Below are positions 8,684 through 18,283 of a DNA stretch of 24,264 nucleotides, one piece after another. The DNA lies in contig NW_014577589.1 in assembly GCF_000485595.1 (NCBI RefSeq), positions 221,656 through 245,919 of the forward strand. The letters run 5' to 3'. The translations under genes were made by a program, and so were the position numbers. The stretch is from Priapulus caudatus (Eukaryota > Priapulida > Priapulimorpha > Priapulimorphida > Priapulidae). Numbering within the stretch: position 1 is the first letter of the stretch; each line of letters opens with the position of its first letter. Under the pieces are notes generated by a model. That model was not told where the DNA came from and made no database searches. It saw nothing but the letters and a program-made list of their open reading frames with translations.

Positions 8684-9394
8684 CCGCGCTGTGAGCGGCT
8701 GACCACACTGGCCAGCTGACCGCGCTGTGGCCAGCTGACCGCGCTGTGAGCGGCTGACCACACTGGCCAGCTGACCGCGCTGTCGGGCTACCACACTGTG
8801 GCCGGCTGACCGTGCTGTGAGCGGCTGACTGCACTTTGGCCGGCTGACCGCGCTGTGGCCGGCTGACCACACTGTGGCTGGCTGACCGCGCTGTGGTCGG
8901 CTGACCGCGCTGTGGCCGGCTGACCGCACTGTGGCCGGCTGACCGCACTGTGGCCGCTGACTGCCGCTGTGGCCGGGGGGTCTGACGCAGTGCTGGTGAC
9001 GCGGCTCGACTGACTTGTGGCCGGCTCGACGCGCGCTGTGACCGGGGGCCTGGCACCGGTCTCGTGAGGGGTTGACTGCACTTGGCCCGCCTGAACCCCT
9101 GCGCTGGGGCCGCCGTGTGGCCGCGCTGACCGCGCTGTGGCCGGCTGACCGCGCTGTGAGCGGCTGACCGTGCTGTGACCGGCTGCTCACACTGTGAGCA
9201 GCTGACCGCGCTGTGACCGGCTGCTCACACTGTGAGCAGCTGACCGCGCTGTGACCGGCTGCTCACACTGTGAGCAGCTGACCGCGCTGTGGCCGGCTGA
9301 CCACACTGTGAGCGGCTGCCCCGACCGCGCTGTGAGCGGCTGACCGCGCTGTGGCCGGCTGACCATGCTGTGAGTGGCTGACCACACTGTGACC
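8684..9394. repeat. 19-bp GC-rich minisatellite adjoining Fos stop codon
   Basis: About 36 tandem units of a 19-mer close to GGCTGACCGCGCTGTGGCC, with variants (CACACT for CGCGCT, GAGC for GGCC). Units are regular at 8690-8950 and 9120-9394 and degraded at about 8955-9120. Within 9164-9286 a doubled 38-bp unit has amplified three times. It carries the perfect 21-bp palindrome GCTGCTCACACTGTGAGCAGC (less one base to centre) at 9182, 9220 and 9258. Because 19 is not a multiple of 3, all minus-strand frames are open across it, giving 19-residue peptide repeats; I regard those as non-coding. It probably lies in the Fos 3' UTR. Confidence 0.9.
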
Positions 9395-10360
9395 CCGGTG
9401 TCGCACTCGTTTCGCTACGCGAGAGTCGCCAAGACCACTTCGGAATAATTCTTGCGCGTGTCGGTGCATGCCTCTGCTACAGGCATGGAATCAGATCTCT
9501 GCAAAGCTTGTGTAGGAAATCGGATGGATAACTGAATGAGAAAGAGCCAATTCTAATGACAATGTGCAATCTGTTAATGTATGTCACTAAATGTTTGCAG
9601 TAGATGTTCTGCAAAGTCATCCAATGTCTAGTGTGATGTCGTTGTGTGGGCAAGTATAGTCATTGTTTCATATATTACAGAGCTATTGCTTTCGATAATA
9701 GTTAATAATTCTCACATCAAGTTTCAGAGAATTTATCATCAGGTTATTGTTACCCACTACCGAGTGTAGTTGAACTAAAAGATTTATCGCAACCATGAGG
9801 CCGTATATTGCATGTGTTTATATTTTGAGATTTTAAGAATATCCATTGTCTATAATGACTGATCTTGATGTGTTGGGTTGTCATGTCAAACAAGTGAAGA
9901 AAGCACATGCCCTACAAAGATTTGTAGCAAGATTTATTGTCACTGTGGGGAGGCTTATTTATTGTTGGCAAATTTTTGTATTTGAATTCGCAGGAACTCA
10001 CAAGACATCGATGTTTGTTTCTGTGAGGAGAGGGTTATGACAGCCTTCATAAAGTCCTGTGTTTTCATGTTTTCACAGACAGTAGCAAGAAACTTAGGCA
10101 CTTGGAAACAATATTTCATGTAAGCATATAATAAGCATATGTTTTAAAATATAGTAGATATATTTCACAACTGCAGTTGCTAAAACAGTAAGAAGACATC
10201 TATGTTATATCACCTCGTGCGTTTGATATGTATTCATGGCTTTCAATCGTGTGACGAGTCTAGATATATAGAGAGAAGACACAGCTGCAGTGTGTCTAGC
10301 ACGAGTCTATACAAATGATGATGCAATCACAGTAATCACGCGTGTAATCAAAATAAATAT
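9395..10360 (+). other. Probable Fos 3' UTR with AU-rich element and poly(A) signal
   Basis: After the minisatellite the DNA is AT-rich and gene-free. TTATTTATT at 9955-9963 matches the AU-rich nonamer that drives rapid decay of fos-type mRNAs. AATAAA at 10352-10357 is the first canonical poly(A) signal after the stop codon. Further TTTATTTA occurs near 10511. If this end is right, the 3' UTR is about 1.75 kb including the minisatellite. Confidence 0.4.
10352..10357 (+). terminator. Candidate poly(A) signal AATAAA for Fos
   Basis: Canonical hexamer in AT-rich DNA, first one after the Fos stop. No transcript evidence; the hexamer is common in AT-rich sequence. Confidence 0.35.
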
Positions 10361-11434
10361 CGTTCGTTTATTATTAACACTGCAGTTATTATATCTTTTT
10401 TTATTAAACCTATTTGGTATATATGATCTACTATTTTTACATATCATTGCAAAGGGCCAAGCAGACTGTGATGGCTCACAAAACTTGATGCAAGTTACAT
10501 AGTTACGTAGTGTTTATTTAGTATTATATATGTATATAGTGTATTTAGTAGTATATATGTATTTGTAGACTTTGTTTTAAACTACTGCAGTAAACATGAC
10601 GTGGATGAAGTGTGTACAAGAGTTGTGATAGAAGCAGTGATTATGCTGTCATGTTAGATTGCGTCATTATTTTAAAGGTAAGCGCTCAACATAAACGTTA
10701 ACTACGAAAAAATTGCGTGAAGTAGTCTATAGTTCAATATTTATTCCTCTATTGCGGTTCCTTTTCGAGTTAGCACCAGTGCTGCTTTTATAGTTTGATT
10801 GGTGGTTCCTACGGTTGCGGTTAGATGGCATTACTACATGCAGTGTAAACACTTAACACTCGTTATAAAGCATTCGGAATTTCTTCTAGTTAACTTTAAT
10901 ATTGATAACACGTACATGATCGTAGATTTAAAAACCCCGATTTGAACATAAAAACGTTTTTCGTGCAGTTGAGGGCAGGAAGCATTTCTTTTTGGCAAAT
11001 AAGTGGAACCCATTAAAATTATTGTTTAACTCAAGATAACAACAAACTTCAAAACAATTACGGTACGCAGCTTTTCTTGTGCACGCGACAATAAGAGGCA
11101 CACACGCACCCACGCGCGCGTGCACACACACACCCACAACACAGTGCAGTTTGCGTAGACATAAGAATTTCTGTATGATTGTAGAACCACCTTCGTTACC
11201 ATAAACATCGAGCTGCTAATTCAAATGTGTAACCACCGGCGAGGGGAGATCATACATGCATGTAAGCAAGATGTACCGTAAGCGTCATCAGTTATTATTA
11301 TAATTATATAAATAAATAAACAAATACATATATATTATTATATATATTATGTATATCAAGAGTGATGTAAAAAATACAGAACACGCGTTTATAACTTGCA
11401 TGACTGGGCTTGATTGACAATGTGATTATACTGT
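10361..11434. other. Intergenic AT-rich DNA, no gene seen
   Basis: No supported ORF. It has short (CA)n/(CG)n runs at 11099-11140 and AT-repeat stretches at 10520-10570 and 11290-11350. Confidence 0.4.
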
Positions 11435-11688
11435 CATGGCGAGTGCAGCAAATGATATCTATTCATCAACCACGATGAATTTGATCGAAGAGCTCACGCC
11501 TCACCGAGCTGTATATAATAACAAGAGCTAATAATACCTTTATGGTTATGAAACAACAGCGTATGCAGATACTAGCCACTAAGCTGTACATATGTATTAT
11601 ACAGCTTAGTGGCTAGTACATGCATATGCATACGCTGTTGTTTCAAACCCATAGAGGGCGCCTCGGTGCAGACGCCCTTTCATTGAGC

Positions 11689-11719
<31 letters not shown>

Positions 11720-11811
11720 TATAATAACATTGTTGTTATATAAAGCTCAGTGCATGAGCTCTTCGAAGAAATTCATCGTGGATAAATAGATGATATGCTG
11801 CACTCGCCATG
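11435..11811. mobile_element. 377-bp nested palindromic element (MITE-like)
   Basis: The outer arms are near-complements: CATGGCGAGTGCAGCA at 11435 and its complement ending at 11811, extending about 60 bp inward through CACGATGAATTT and CGAAGAGCTC with small gaps. A second, inner inverted repeat has perfect 18-bp arms ACTAGCCACTAAGCTGTA (11571-11588) and its complement (11600-11617), continuing imperfectly outward through the AAACAACAGCGTATGC region. A small GGGCG...CGCCC hairpin (11655-11680) and an (ATA)n run (about 11697-11723) interrupt the right half. No transposase. Target-site duplication not found. Confidence 0.75.
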
Positions 11812-12779
11812 GCCGCCGGGAAGTTAGCATTAATGTTGAGTGGAGTGTGAATAGGTTGATGAAGTGAAGTGAATGTGGTTGTTGCCCGCTGATATCCTCG
11901 TGCGTTATAATAATCGTGATGCTTATATAATAGCTGTGATATGAATCAATTTAGCAATTAAGGCACTACAGAGTCAATCGCTACATAGAGCTATTTGTAG
12001 ATCATATTTGTCATTGCACGTATCAGCAACTCTTTCTTTAGAATAATTAAATGAAGTCTCTCATACGTTTACAGTTATAAGCAAGCTATCAGAACACATC
12101 GGAATTTCGTCTATCGTATACGAAGTAAGTGTGGCGTAATTGCTGTGATACGGCTACGAGTAAGTAGAAATGTTTTAGCTTTTTCGTGCAGGCGTGTGCG
12201 ATATTTTGAAAAAGTGAAAACCAACGTGTGCAATGGGATTTGCAGCATTTTTTCGTCTCTGCGTCCCGTCGCGTTTTTAGATGTGGAAAAAGCCTTTTAG
12301 TGTATTTTATTTACCACTCTCACGTATTTAGAATGTGTTTCGTTGCGAGCATTTGAGATTCACCGATGTGCATATAGTGAATTTCATTGTATGGGCATGT
12401 AAATGACATACAGATCACACCTAATCGTATGGTTTTCATTTATAATTATATATATTCGCTTTCATTTATTATCTTCTATTGTTCTTACTTCTACACGTGA
12501 TTGCATAGTAAACTATCTCACATACATTGTCTTATTGCTATCAAGCAATGTAAACTTCTATATGATAATAGATGTTTTTATTTTACAACACGCAGGCACG
12601 CACGCACACGCACGCGCACGCACACACACACGCACTCCAATGACTTTGGACATTGACATGTGGTTTTGTGCTTTAATTATATTTCCTCGCCTATATGGTG
12701 TATATATACTTGCCACATAATTCACATACTTTAGTTGTGATTATGGATTCCTGCTCGTGTGATATACAGGTTATTTGTA
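11812..12779. other. Intergenic AT-rich DNA, no gene seen
   Basis: No convincing exon. A short ACGC/CA microsatellite lies at 12593-12630. Confidence 0.4.
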
Positions 12780-13075
12780 AAGGCAAACCCACAACCCGCT
12801 AGCTAGCCAATCGCGTGGTTGTTTCCCTCCAGGTGCGCGGCATGCACGCAGGTAAATGCAGACGCGCATGCGCAACGCGGATTCAGCGCGAGTAATGTCT
12901 AAAAATAGCCATGACATCAGGATGACATCACGCTCGCGCAGTCCGCAGGCGCGGCAAAATAGTTTTCGCGCAATTGTGCGATCGATGCCTATCTGTTGAG
13001 GAGGTTGTCACAGGCAACCGCGTCTCCGAGTCCTTCCTAGGCGGCACATGAAACCGGCACGGGAAATTCGAGGTA
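12780..13075 (+). promoter_or_regulatory. CpG-rich candidate promoter upstream of the second bZIP gene
   Basis: An island of CpG-rich sequence in AT-rich surroundings. It holds, in order: CCAAT (about 12807), a palindromic NRF1 motif GCGCATGCGC (12864-12873), a MEF2 box CTAAAAATAG (12899-12908), two CRE-like TGACATCA sites exactly 11 bp apart (12912-12919, 12923-12930), and an E2F-like TTTTCGCGC (12963-12971). Donor-like sites follow at 12850 (GCAG|GTAAAT) and 13071 (TCGAG|GTAGGC). It could drive a 5' UTR exon of the gene at 19278-20827. Orientation is inferred only from that gene. Confidence 0.4.
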
Positions 13076-13325
13076 GGCGATATGTTAGACGTAATAGTAT
13101 TGTTATTGTTGTATAAACGTTATCTAGCGTTGCGTTATACGAGCAAATAGCAGGGTTTCTGCATGATTTATAGTAAACGTAAAAGTTGCACCGTAGTCGG
13201 AGACACAGATATGTATAAACGGTGATATTTGATTACTGCTTTACTCTGGAATCTTTAGCGTGCTTTAAAGTAGCGTGTTTCTATTGAGGTTTAATCTTGC
13301 AGACTACAGCAGAAGGTGCAGTGCA

Positions 13326-13550
13326 CTTAGAAGGGCCCAAGGATAGAGAACATGGGTCCCAATAAAACCAATGTGCCGAAACATAACCCTAACCCTAATT
13401 CTAACCCTAACCCTAATCCTAACCCTAACCCTAACCCTAACCCTAACCATAACCCTAACCTATTATATTGATATAATATTATATTTATATTGATGTAAAT
13501 GACATTGGTTTTATTGGGACCCATGTTCTCTATCATTGAACCCTTAGAAG
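13326..13550. mobile_element. 209-bp non-autonomous DNA transposon with 8-bp TSD and CCCTAA core
   Basis: The element 13334-13542 has 41-bp terminal inverted repeats (13334-13374 and 13502-13542) that differ at only three positions, sharing GATAGAGAACATGGGTCCCA. Identical 8-mers CTTAGAAG flank it at 13326-13333 and 13543-13550, a target-site duplication of hAT length. The terminal GG bases are not the usual hAT CA, so the family is uncertain. The interior is mostly (CCCTAA)n with a few variants (13384-13459) followed by AT-rich DNA. Confidence 0.85.
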
Positions 13551-13595
13551 TATGTTTCGATGTTGTAAAATGATATACTTGCACTCGTTTATCCG

Positions 13596-14141
13596 TTGCG
13601 ACCTTCTCAACGTGTGGGTTTAGTTGTAGACGGCGGAAACGGGAGAAGAATCGTATCGAAATTAGAGTTTAGAAGGGAAGAAATTAGAATGTCTAGGTAT
13701 AGTAAAGATTGTATTTTAGTAAGACGATGTCATTGTGTTCTTGTGCGTGATAACATACCTATCAATGATAGAGTCAACGTGAATCAGTTTGGTTTAGAAT
13801 TTCACTTACTTTACGATCGTTTAGTTGAAGCACAGCAAAATAGGCATTCTTACCCCATATGTTTAAAGGAAATAAACTCATTTTACTTTTTCATCGCATT
13901 TCTAATTTCGAGGAGGTATGTCAACGATGGCCGTTTTGGTCGAAAAATGTCAAATATGCACTTTAGACGCAGTTTTTATGTTAGTTCTGGGGGATTTCGT
14001 GTTTTTTCTCGAGGGAGCGTTTATTTGGTTTTGGCGCCCATCGGCAAATCTTATTTGCAGCGTTTGTCTTTGAATATTTCGACGGACGAACAAATAATAA
14101 GAAAAAAACACCGGTATGTGCTTCCATTCCGAAGATTCTAG
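13596..14141 (+). other. 181-codon open frame of unknown status
   Basis: An ATG-initiated frame runs from 13596 to 14141 directly after the TSD-flanked element. The product is Arg-, Phe-, Tyr- and Ser-rich with no domain or signal I recognise. It is long for chance in this composition, but codon use looks random and the 3' half is also open on the minus strand. It may be a decayed transposon fragment or chance. TTTGGCGCC at 14029-14037 is E2F-like. Confidence 0.2.
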
Positions 14142-14344
14142 AAACCGAGGCAAATGTAAATGCTGGCCCCTCTGTAGCCGCTGTCCTCTTCTCTCTACGC
14201 GATGACTGTCTTGGTTTGTTTGGCTCTGTTTGGGTCGTGCGGTATGCTTGGTGATGCGGTGGTAGACTGCCGACACACAGCGCGCGCGTACGTGTGCATC
14301 ACAGCGACTAGCGGAATCGATTCCAACGCACGCGTGCATTCATT

Positions 14345-14364
14345 ATGGTCGGGATTTCGCAAAG
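14345..14364 (+). CDS. Candidate first coding exon of the second bZIP gene
   Basis: ATG at 14345 followed by six codons (MVGISQ) and AG|GTGAGT, a strong donor, at 14364/14365. The leftover AG joined to the first base of the exon at 19278 makes AGA (Arg) and continues in frame through QVRPFDAVVTSS to the MMMQNVAAE start. Phase, donor strength and the absence of stops support it. A match of phase has a one-in-three chance of being accidental, and the ATGs at 19315-19323 would suffice as starts. Confidence 0.35.
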
Positions 14365-15989
14365 GTGAGTAGCAACTCGTGTTTGGCCGGAGGCCGCGAG
14401 CGGAGTATAGACTCGCACCTCGCGAGTTCTCTCGCAGCAGATACTGCGGCAGGTGGTCCTTATATGAATATATGAATCGAAGTATGCGCCAGAAGTCCGT
14501 AGATGCAAATTTTAGAGGACTCAGAATTAAGTGTTCAGTTATATCGTGCGTCGCACGAGCCGAGAGTGATCCGGGGGCGACAGAAGGTGAAACGGACAGG
14601 TATAATCCATCCACAATATAAGTCCATTAATTGTACGATCAATTAAACCTCATGTAGCCATTATTTTAGTTGTGCGAGTGCGCGCGCGTTTATGTGCGTG
14701 CGTGCGTGCGTGAATGCACGCGCGTGTGTGTTTGTGCAGTCTATGCGCTTACATAAAGAGTTTTTTTTGCACTCTAAACACTATTCCAATTGAATTTTAG
14801 TCACCTATCAATATATAGGCCCTACTTCATTTCTTGTGATTATTCACATTCGAATAGCTTGCAGTGAAACTCGCCGGCATTTAACCGATGTCGTATTTCC
14901 ACTGGACGGTACTTCCATGGTACTCTAACGCCTCCAGGGAAGAACATGATTTGGACTTTACTTTGTTAGTTTGTGCGTCGGCTTAGCATATCGGCGCATA
15001 TTATTCTCCCCTTGCCTCCTCACCAATGCATGTGATGGGAATAGCGCAGAGGTGTCTCGTTATAGGGTTAGAATTTCTGAATCTGGTGTTGACTTTATTA
15101 TCTCGCCGAAGTCCTAAGCCATAGTAATCACAGATATATCTCCCCATCGTTGCCTGTGTATTGATGAACGGTACTCGCGGCACAAATTAGTCATCGTCCA
15201 CGATATTCTATCTCGTTTCGAAGGAAATTAAAGCATGAATTTAGTGGAGTCGCAGTGCGAGTTTCCTTGCCGATATGTAAAAGAACGGACTCAACCCCCT
15301 GATAAAATTACACTTTTTTAATTCGGAGGATTGATCTAGCTGTGTTGATGCCCACTGCATGATAGCTGAATTTCTCACGCCTCGTATAGGGAAAACGGCC
15401 GCATTTTAAATACCACACGCGTGCTTTCATTATAACAAATATACAAAACAGAAACTAGTGCAAAAACGTAATAGGAATTAATTCAGACGCCCACCACATG
15501 CGTGTGTACGGGCGCTTTATGTACGGACGATTACTGTAGTATCTACATGCACATTCACATACACATAGACACATTTAAACACACACATATACATTTACAT
15601 TTATTTGTCCATCAATATATTACTATTTCATTATTAACTATAGGTGAATGTAGTAGATAAGTGTGTAGGCCTACAGTAGTGTATTTGATACGTGGGTGTA
15701 GTTTATGCGGTCACGCAGGATTTATTCATATATCTGTTATACAAACATACAGGTAAACAACGACGGTTCGAGTACTAGATATAGCCACCTGGCATTTAGT
15801 TTGATCATAAGTGTGTATTTAATACGGAGCTATGCAATCGCAGAGTCTTAATTGGCCCCAGAGAAAAAAGAAAAGAGAAAGTCGTGGCACCAAATGCAAG
15901 AATATGGGAGATGCGCGCGAGTGAAAACGAGAGGGAAATAGATAAGCTGAAGCAGAAGGAAACATAGAGAGAGTGACACAGGGGGAGAG
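14365..15989. other. Putative large intron of the second bZIP gene, or intergenic
   Basis: No exon seen. It contains short GCGT/GTGC runs (14679-14730), a TAGGCCTA palindrome (15666-15673) and CACAT-type low complexity at 15545-15600. Confidence 0.35.
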
Positions 15990-16028
15990 AGGTGGACACA
16001 CGCACACGCACGCACACACACACACACG

Positions 16029-16085
<57 letters not shown>

Positions 16086-16109
16086 CACCGCGCGCCGCGC
16101 GCGCAGCAT

Positions 16110-16176
<67 letters not shown>

Positions 16177-16206
16177 CACATAAATAAATAAATAAATAAA
16201 TAAATA
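15990..16206. repeat. Compound microsatellite (CA)n-(ACGC)n-(AAAT)n
   Basis: (CA)n with scattered CG steps at 15995-16084, a GCGCGC-rich bridge to 16107, a pure (ACGC) tract to about 16176, then (TAAA)n to 16204 and a short TA run. Alternating purine-pyrimidine throughout. Open frames here in five or six phases are artefacts of the repeat. Confidence 0.95.
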
Positions 16207-16208
16207 TA

Positions 16209-16347
16209 TATATAGAGAGAGAGAGAGAGGGGGGGGGGCAGAAGAGTTGAAGGAAGAGAAAGAGTGGAAAGGAAAAGTGGGTAAAAACAGAAATAGTGTG
16301 TAAAGGGGGTAGACGGTTGCTCGCAGGGAGATACAGAGAGAGTAGAA

Positions 16348-16400
<53 letters not shown>

Positions 16401-16620
16401 GAGGGCGAGAGGGAGAGAGGTGTTGAGGAAGAGAGGAGGAGGGCTAGAGGGGGGATAGAGGGAGTGAAGAGCAGATTCTGGAGTAGAGAGAGGGAGAGAG
16501 AGGGGAGAGCGGGGCGGATGGAAAGAGGGCGGAAGGAAGGAAAGAAGGGAGAGAGAGAGAGAGAGAGGAAGCGAGATGAACGCAACAGAAAGATAAGCTC
16601 AATAGAACCGCGCGGGGAGT
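16209..16620. repeat. Polypurine (GA)n-rich tract
   Basis: About 400 bp in which the + strand is overwhelmingly purine: (GA)n cores at 16213-16228, 16352-16405 and 16550-16567 within GGA/GAAG sequence, plus a G run (16229-16238). A 267-residue minus-strand frame (Ser/Leu/Pro-rich) is caused by this composition and is not a gene. Confidence 0.92.
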
Positions 16621-17638
16621 AAATAATCAGTAGCGTTACGCAATATACCAATCATACCAAATAATACCAATCATAAAAGCGCGCTATAGCTCGCACCGGC
16701 CATAAGACGCGGGCGCTCACACCATCCGGTGTATAGATGTATGTTGCAGCCCAGAATGCTCGCTGTGCTTGTAACGCGACGCCACGCGTGAGACGTGGCT
16801 AAATTACCCCGATTCCGGGCGGCATCATACTTAAACGTTAGCGTTGGAAAGAAGGTGGGGGGCGTGCATGCGAAAACAGGAAACATATTCTATATAGGCG
16901 TACAAAGATATTGTTATAGGTCTAAATGAAGATAATCTAGATGTCGCGATCAGTAATGTATTTGCGTAATAATTGCAGTTGATTGATCCAGTTTCGTTTT
17001 GAAGAGTTTACACATGTTTCATTGATGTTATTAGAATGCAAAAGTAATAAGTGTAGATTTCGTTTCGCGAGTGCTTAAGGGTAGAGATATCACATATTTG
17101 AACATCAACAGATCGCCTCCGTCTCATTGTGTTAGACGTAATGTCATTACGGAGGTTTTGCTTCATCTTTAATGAGGATTTTCTGTGAGTTTATGAGCGA
17201 ACCCTCCACGTATACCACTAGAGTGCTATACGCGCTAACCACATGTCAGCTGCGTACCCAAGCCCAGCCTCGTAAAGCGGCATCAGCTCAGCTCGGCTAC
17301 GAGTGATCCCCTCCTCCCAGGGCAGACTATTGATCTTCTAAAATGGGCCGATTTTCTCCTACTTAGCTTACACATGTGTTTGCCCACACGATGAGTTACT
17401 TTGCTATGACTCATGCGGCTTCCGCTGCCGTGTGGAGGTTAGGTGAACTTTTTGTTTGCATGCAGTCAGTGCTTGTCGCGTGGGCCGATTCAACCAATCG
17501 CAAAGTTCACGCTCTTTCATTTACTTACGAGCTAAGCACATCATCATAGAAAACGTATTGCCGACGAGCCTAATTTGTACGAGAATTATTCGTACAACTC
17601 GACATGACGTGTTTGTAAGCTGCTGTTTTTAAGCTGCG
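16621..17638. other. Non-repetitive DNA upstream of or within the second bZIP gene; AP-1 site
   Basis: No exon supported. Motifs: a perfect AP-1 site ATGACTCAT (core TGACTCA 17407-17413), CCAAT (about 17494), adjacent E-box-like CACATGTCAGCTG (17241-17253), an inverted pair GTGAACTTT/AAAGTTCAC (17443-17451, 17502-17510) resembling nuclear-receptor half-sites, and a 15-bp palindrome CGTAATGTCATTACG (17138-17152). The cluster 17240-17510 could be an enhancer or promoter. Confidence 0.35.
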
Positions 17639-17863
17639 TTTACACTATCGATTTTTGTCAGCAAATCGTACCGATTTCAAGTGCATTCCAACTAATCGGC
17701 TGAAATTCGATTGTGTAAGTCGAGAGAGAGTCGATCGAGAGAGTTCGATCGAGAGAGTTCGATCGAGAGTCGGAGTCGGACTCAAGTCGCCGAGTTGGAG
17801 AAATAGAACGTGTTCTATTTTGCACGACTCGGACGATTTGCTGACAAAAATCTATAGTGTAAA
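17639..17863. mobile_element. 225-bp inverted-repeat element (MITE-like)
   Basis: 31-bp terminal arms, TTTACACTATCGATTTTTGT... (17639-17669) and its complement (17833-17863), differ at one base. The interior holds about three tandem copies of a 14-mer GTTCGATCGAGAGA (17715-17770). GCGTTTACACTAT-type ends recur in many invertebrate MITE families. No transposase and no certain target-site duplication. Confidence 0.75.
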
Positions 17864-17939
17864 AGAAAACGTGAAACGTGTTGTACGCTTATTATATTAT
17901 TGGACTATTTACGAACATCCTCCTACACAAAGAAATATG

Positions 17940-18170
17940 CGCAAACGCACGCACGCACGCACGCACGCACGTACACACAGGCACACACGCACGCACGCAC
18001 GCACGCACGCGTACATACGCACGCACACACACGCACCACACCCACACGCGCGGACATACGTACACACACATGCACACGCACACGCACACGCACACGCACA
18101 TACAACACAAACACGCACATACAACACAAACACGCACACGCACGCGCAGACGCACGCACACACTACCACC
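17940..18170. repeat. (ACGC)n/(CA)n microsatellite, imperfect
   Basis: ACGC tetramers interleaved with CACA, ACGT and CATACA variants. An ACACAAACACGCACATACA-type unit occurs twice near 18100-18135. All overlapping frames are repeat artefacts. Confidence 0.93.
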
Positions 18171-18197
18171 TGGAGTACAATCTATCATTTAACATAG

Positions 18198-18272
18198 TAT
18201 CAGGAGTGAATAATAATAGATTATTATTAGATCTATATTCATAGATAGATCTATTATTATTCTCTCCTGATA
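18198..18272. repeat. 75-bp hairpin element
   Basis: 24-nt arms TATCAGGAGTGAATAATAAT... (18198-18221) and 18249-18272 are reverse complements with one mismatch; the loop also contains ATAGATCTAT-type self-complementary DNA. Probably a tiny MITE remnant. Confidence 0.7.
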
Positions 18273-18283
18273 GTATCATCATA

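Noticed and set aside
8580-8763. Minus-strand frames overlapping Fos exon 6
   Set aside because: Shadows of the GC-rich coding strand and adjoining minisatellite.
8371-9469. Several long minus-strand frames encoding repeats such as RPQRGQPATVRSAGHSAVS
   Set aside because: They follow directly from a 19-bp tandem array: any stop-free unit of length not divisible by 3 opens all frames of that strand. No start context, splice sites or non-repeat domain.
13384-13459. CCCTAA tract as a true chromosome end
   Set aside because: It is enclosed by inverted repeats and an 8-bp duplication, with unique sequence on both sides, so it is interstitial and part of a mobile element.
15805-16651. Minus-strand 267-residue frame and overlapping Cys/Val/Arg or Thr/His repeat frames
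   Set aside because: Produced by (CA)n, (ACGC)n and (GA)n microsatellites; composition is that of the repeat.
17878-18244. Frames of His-Thr-Arg or Val-Cys-Ala repeats
   Set aside because: Microsatellite artefacts, open in most frames on both strands.
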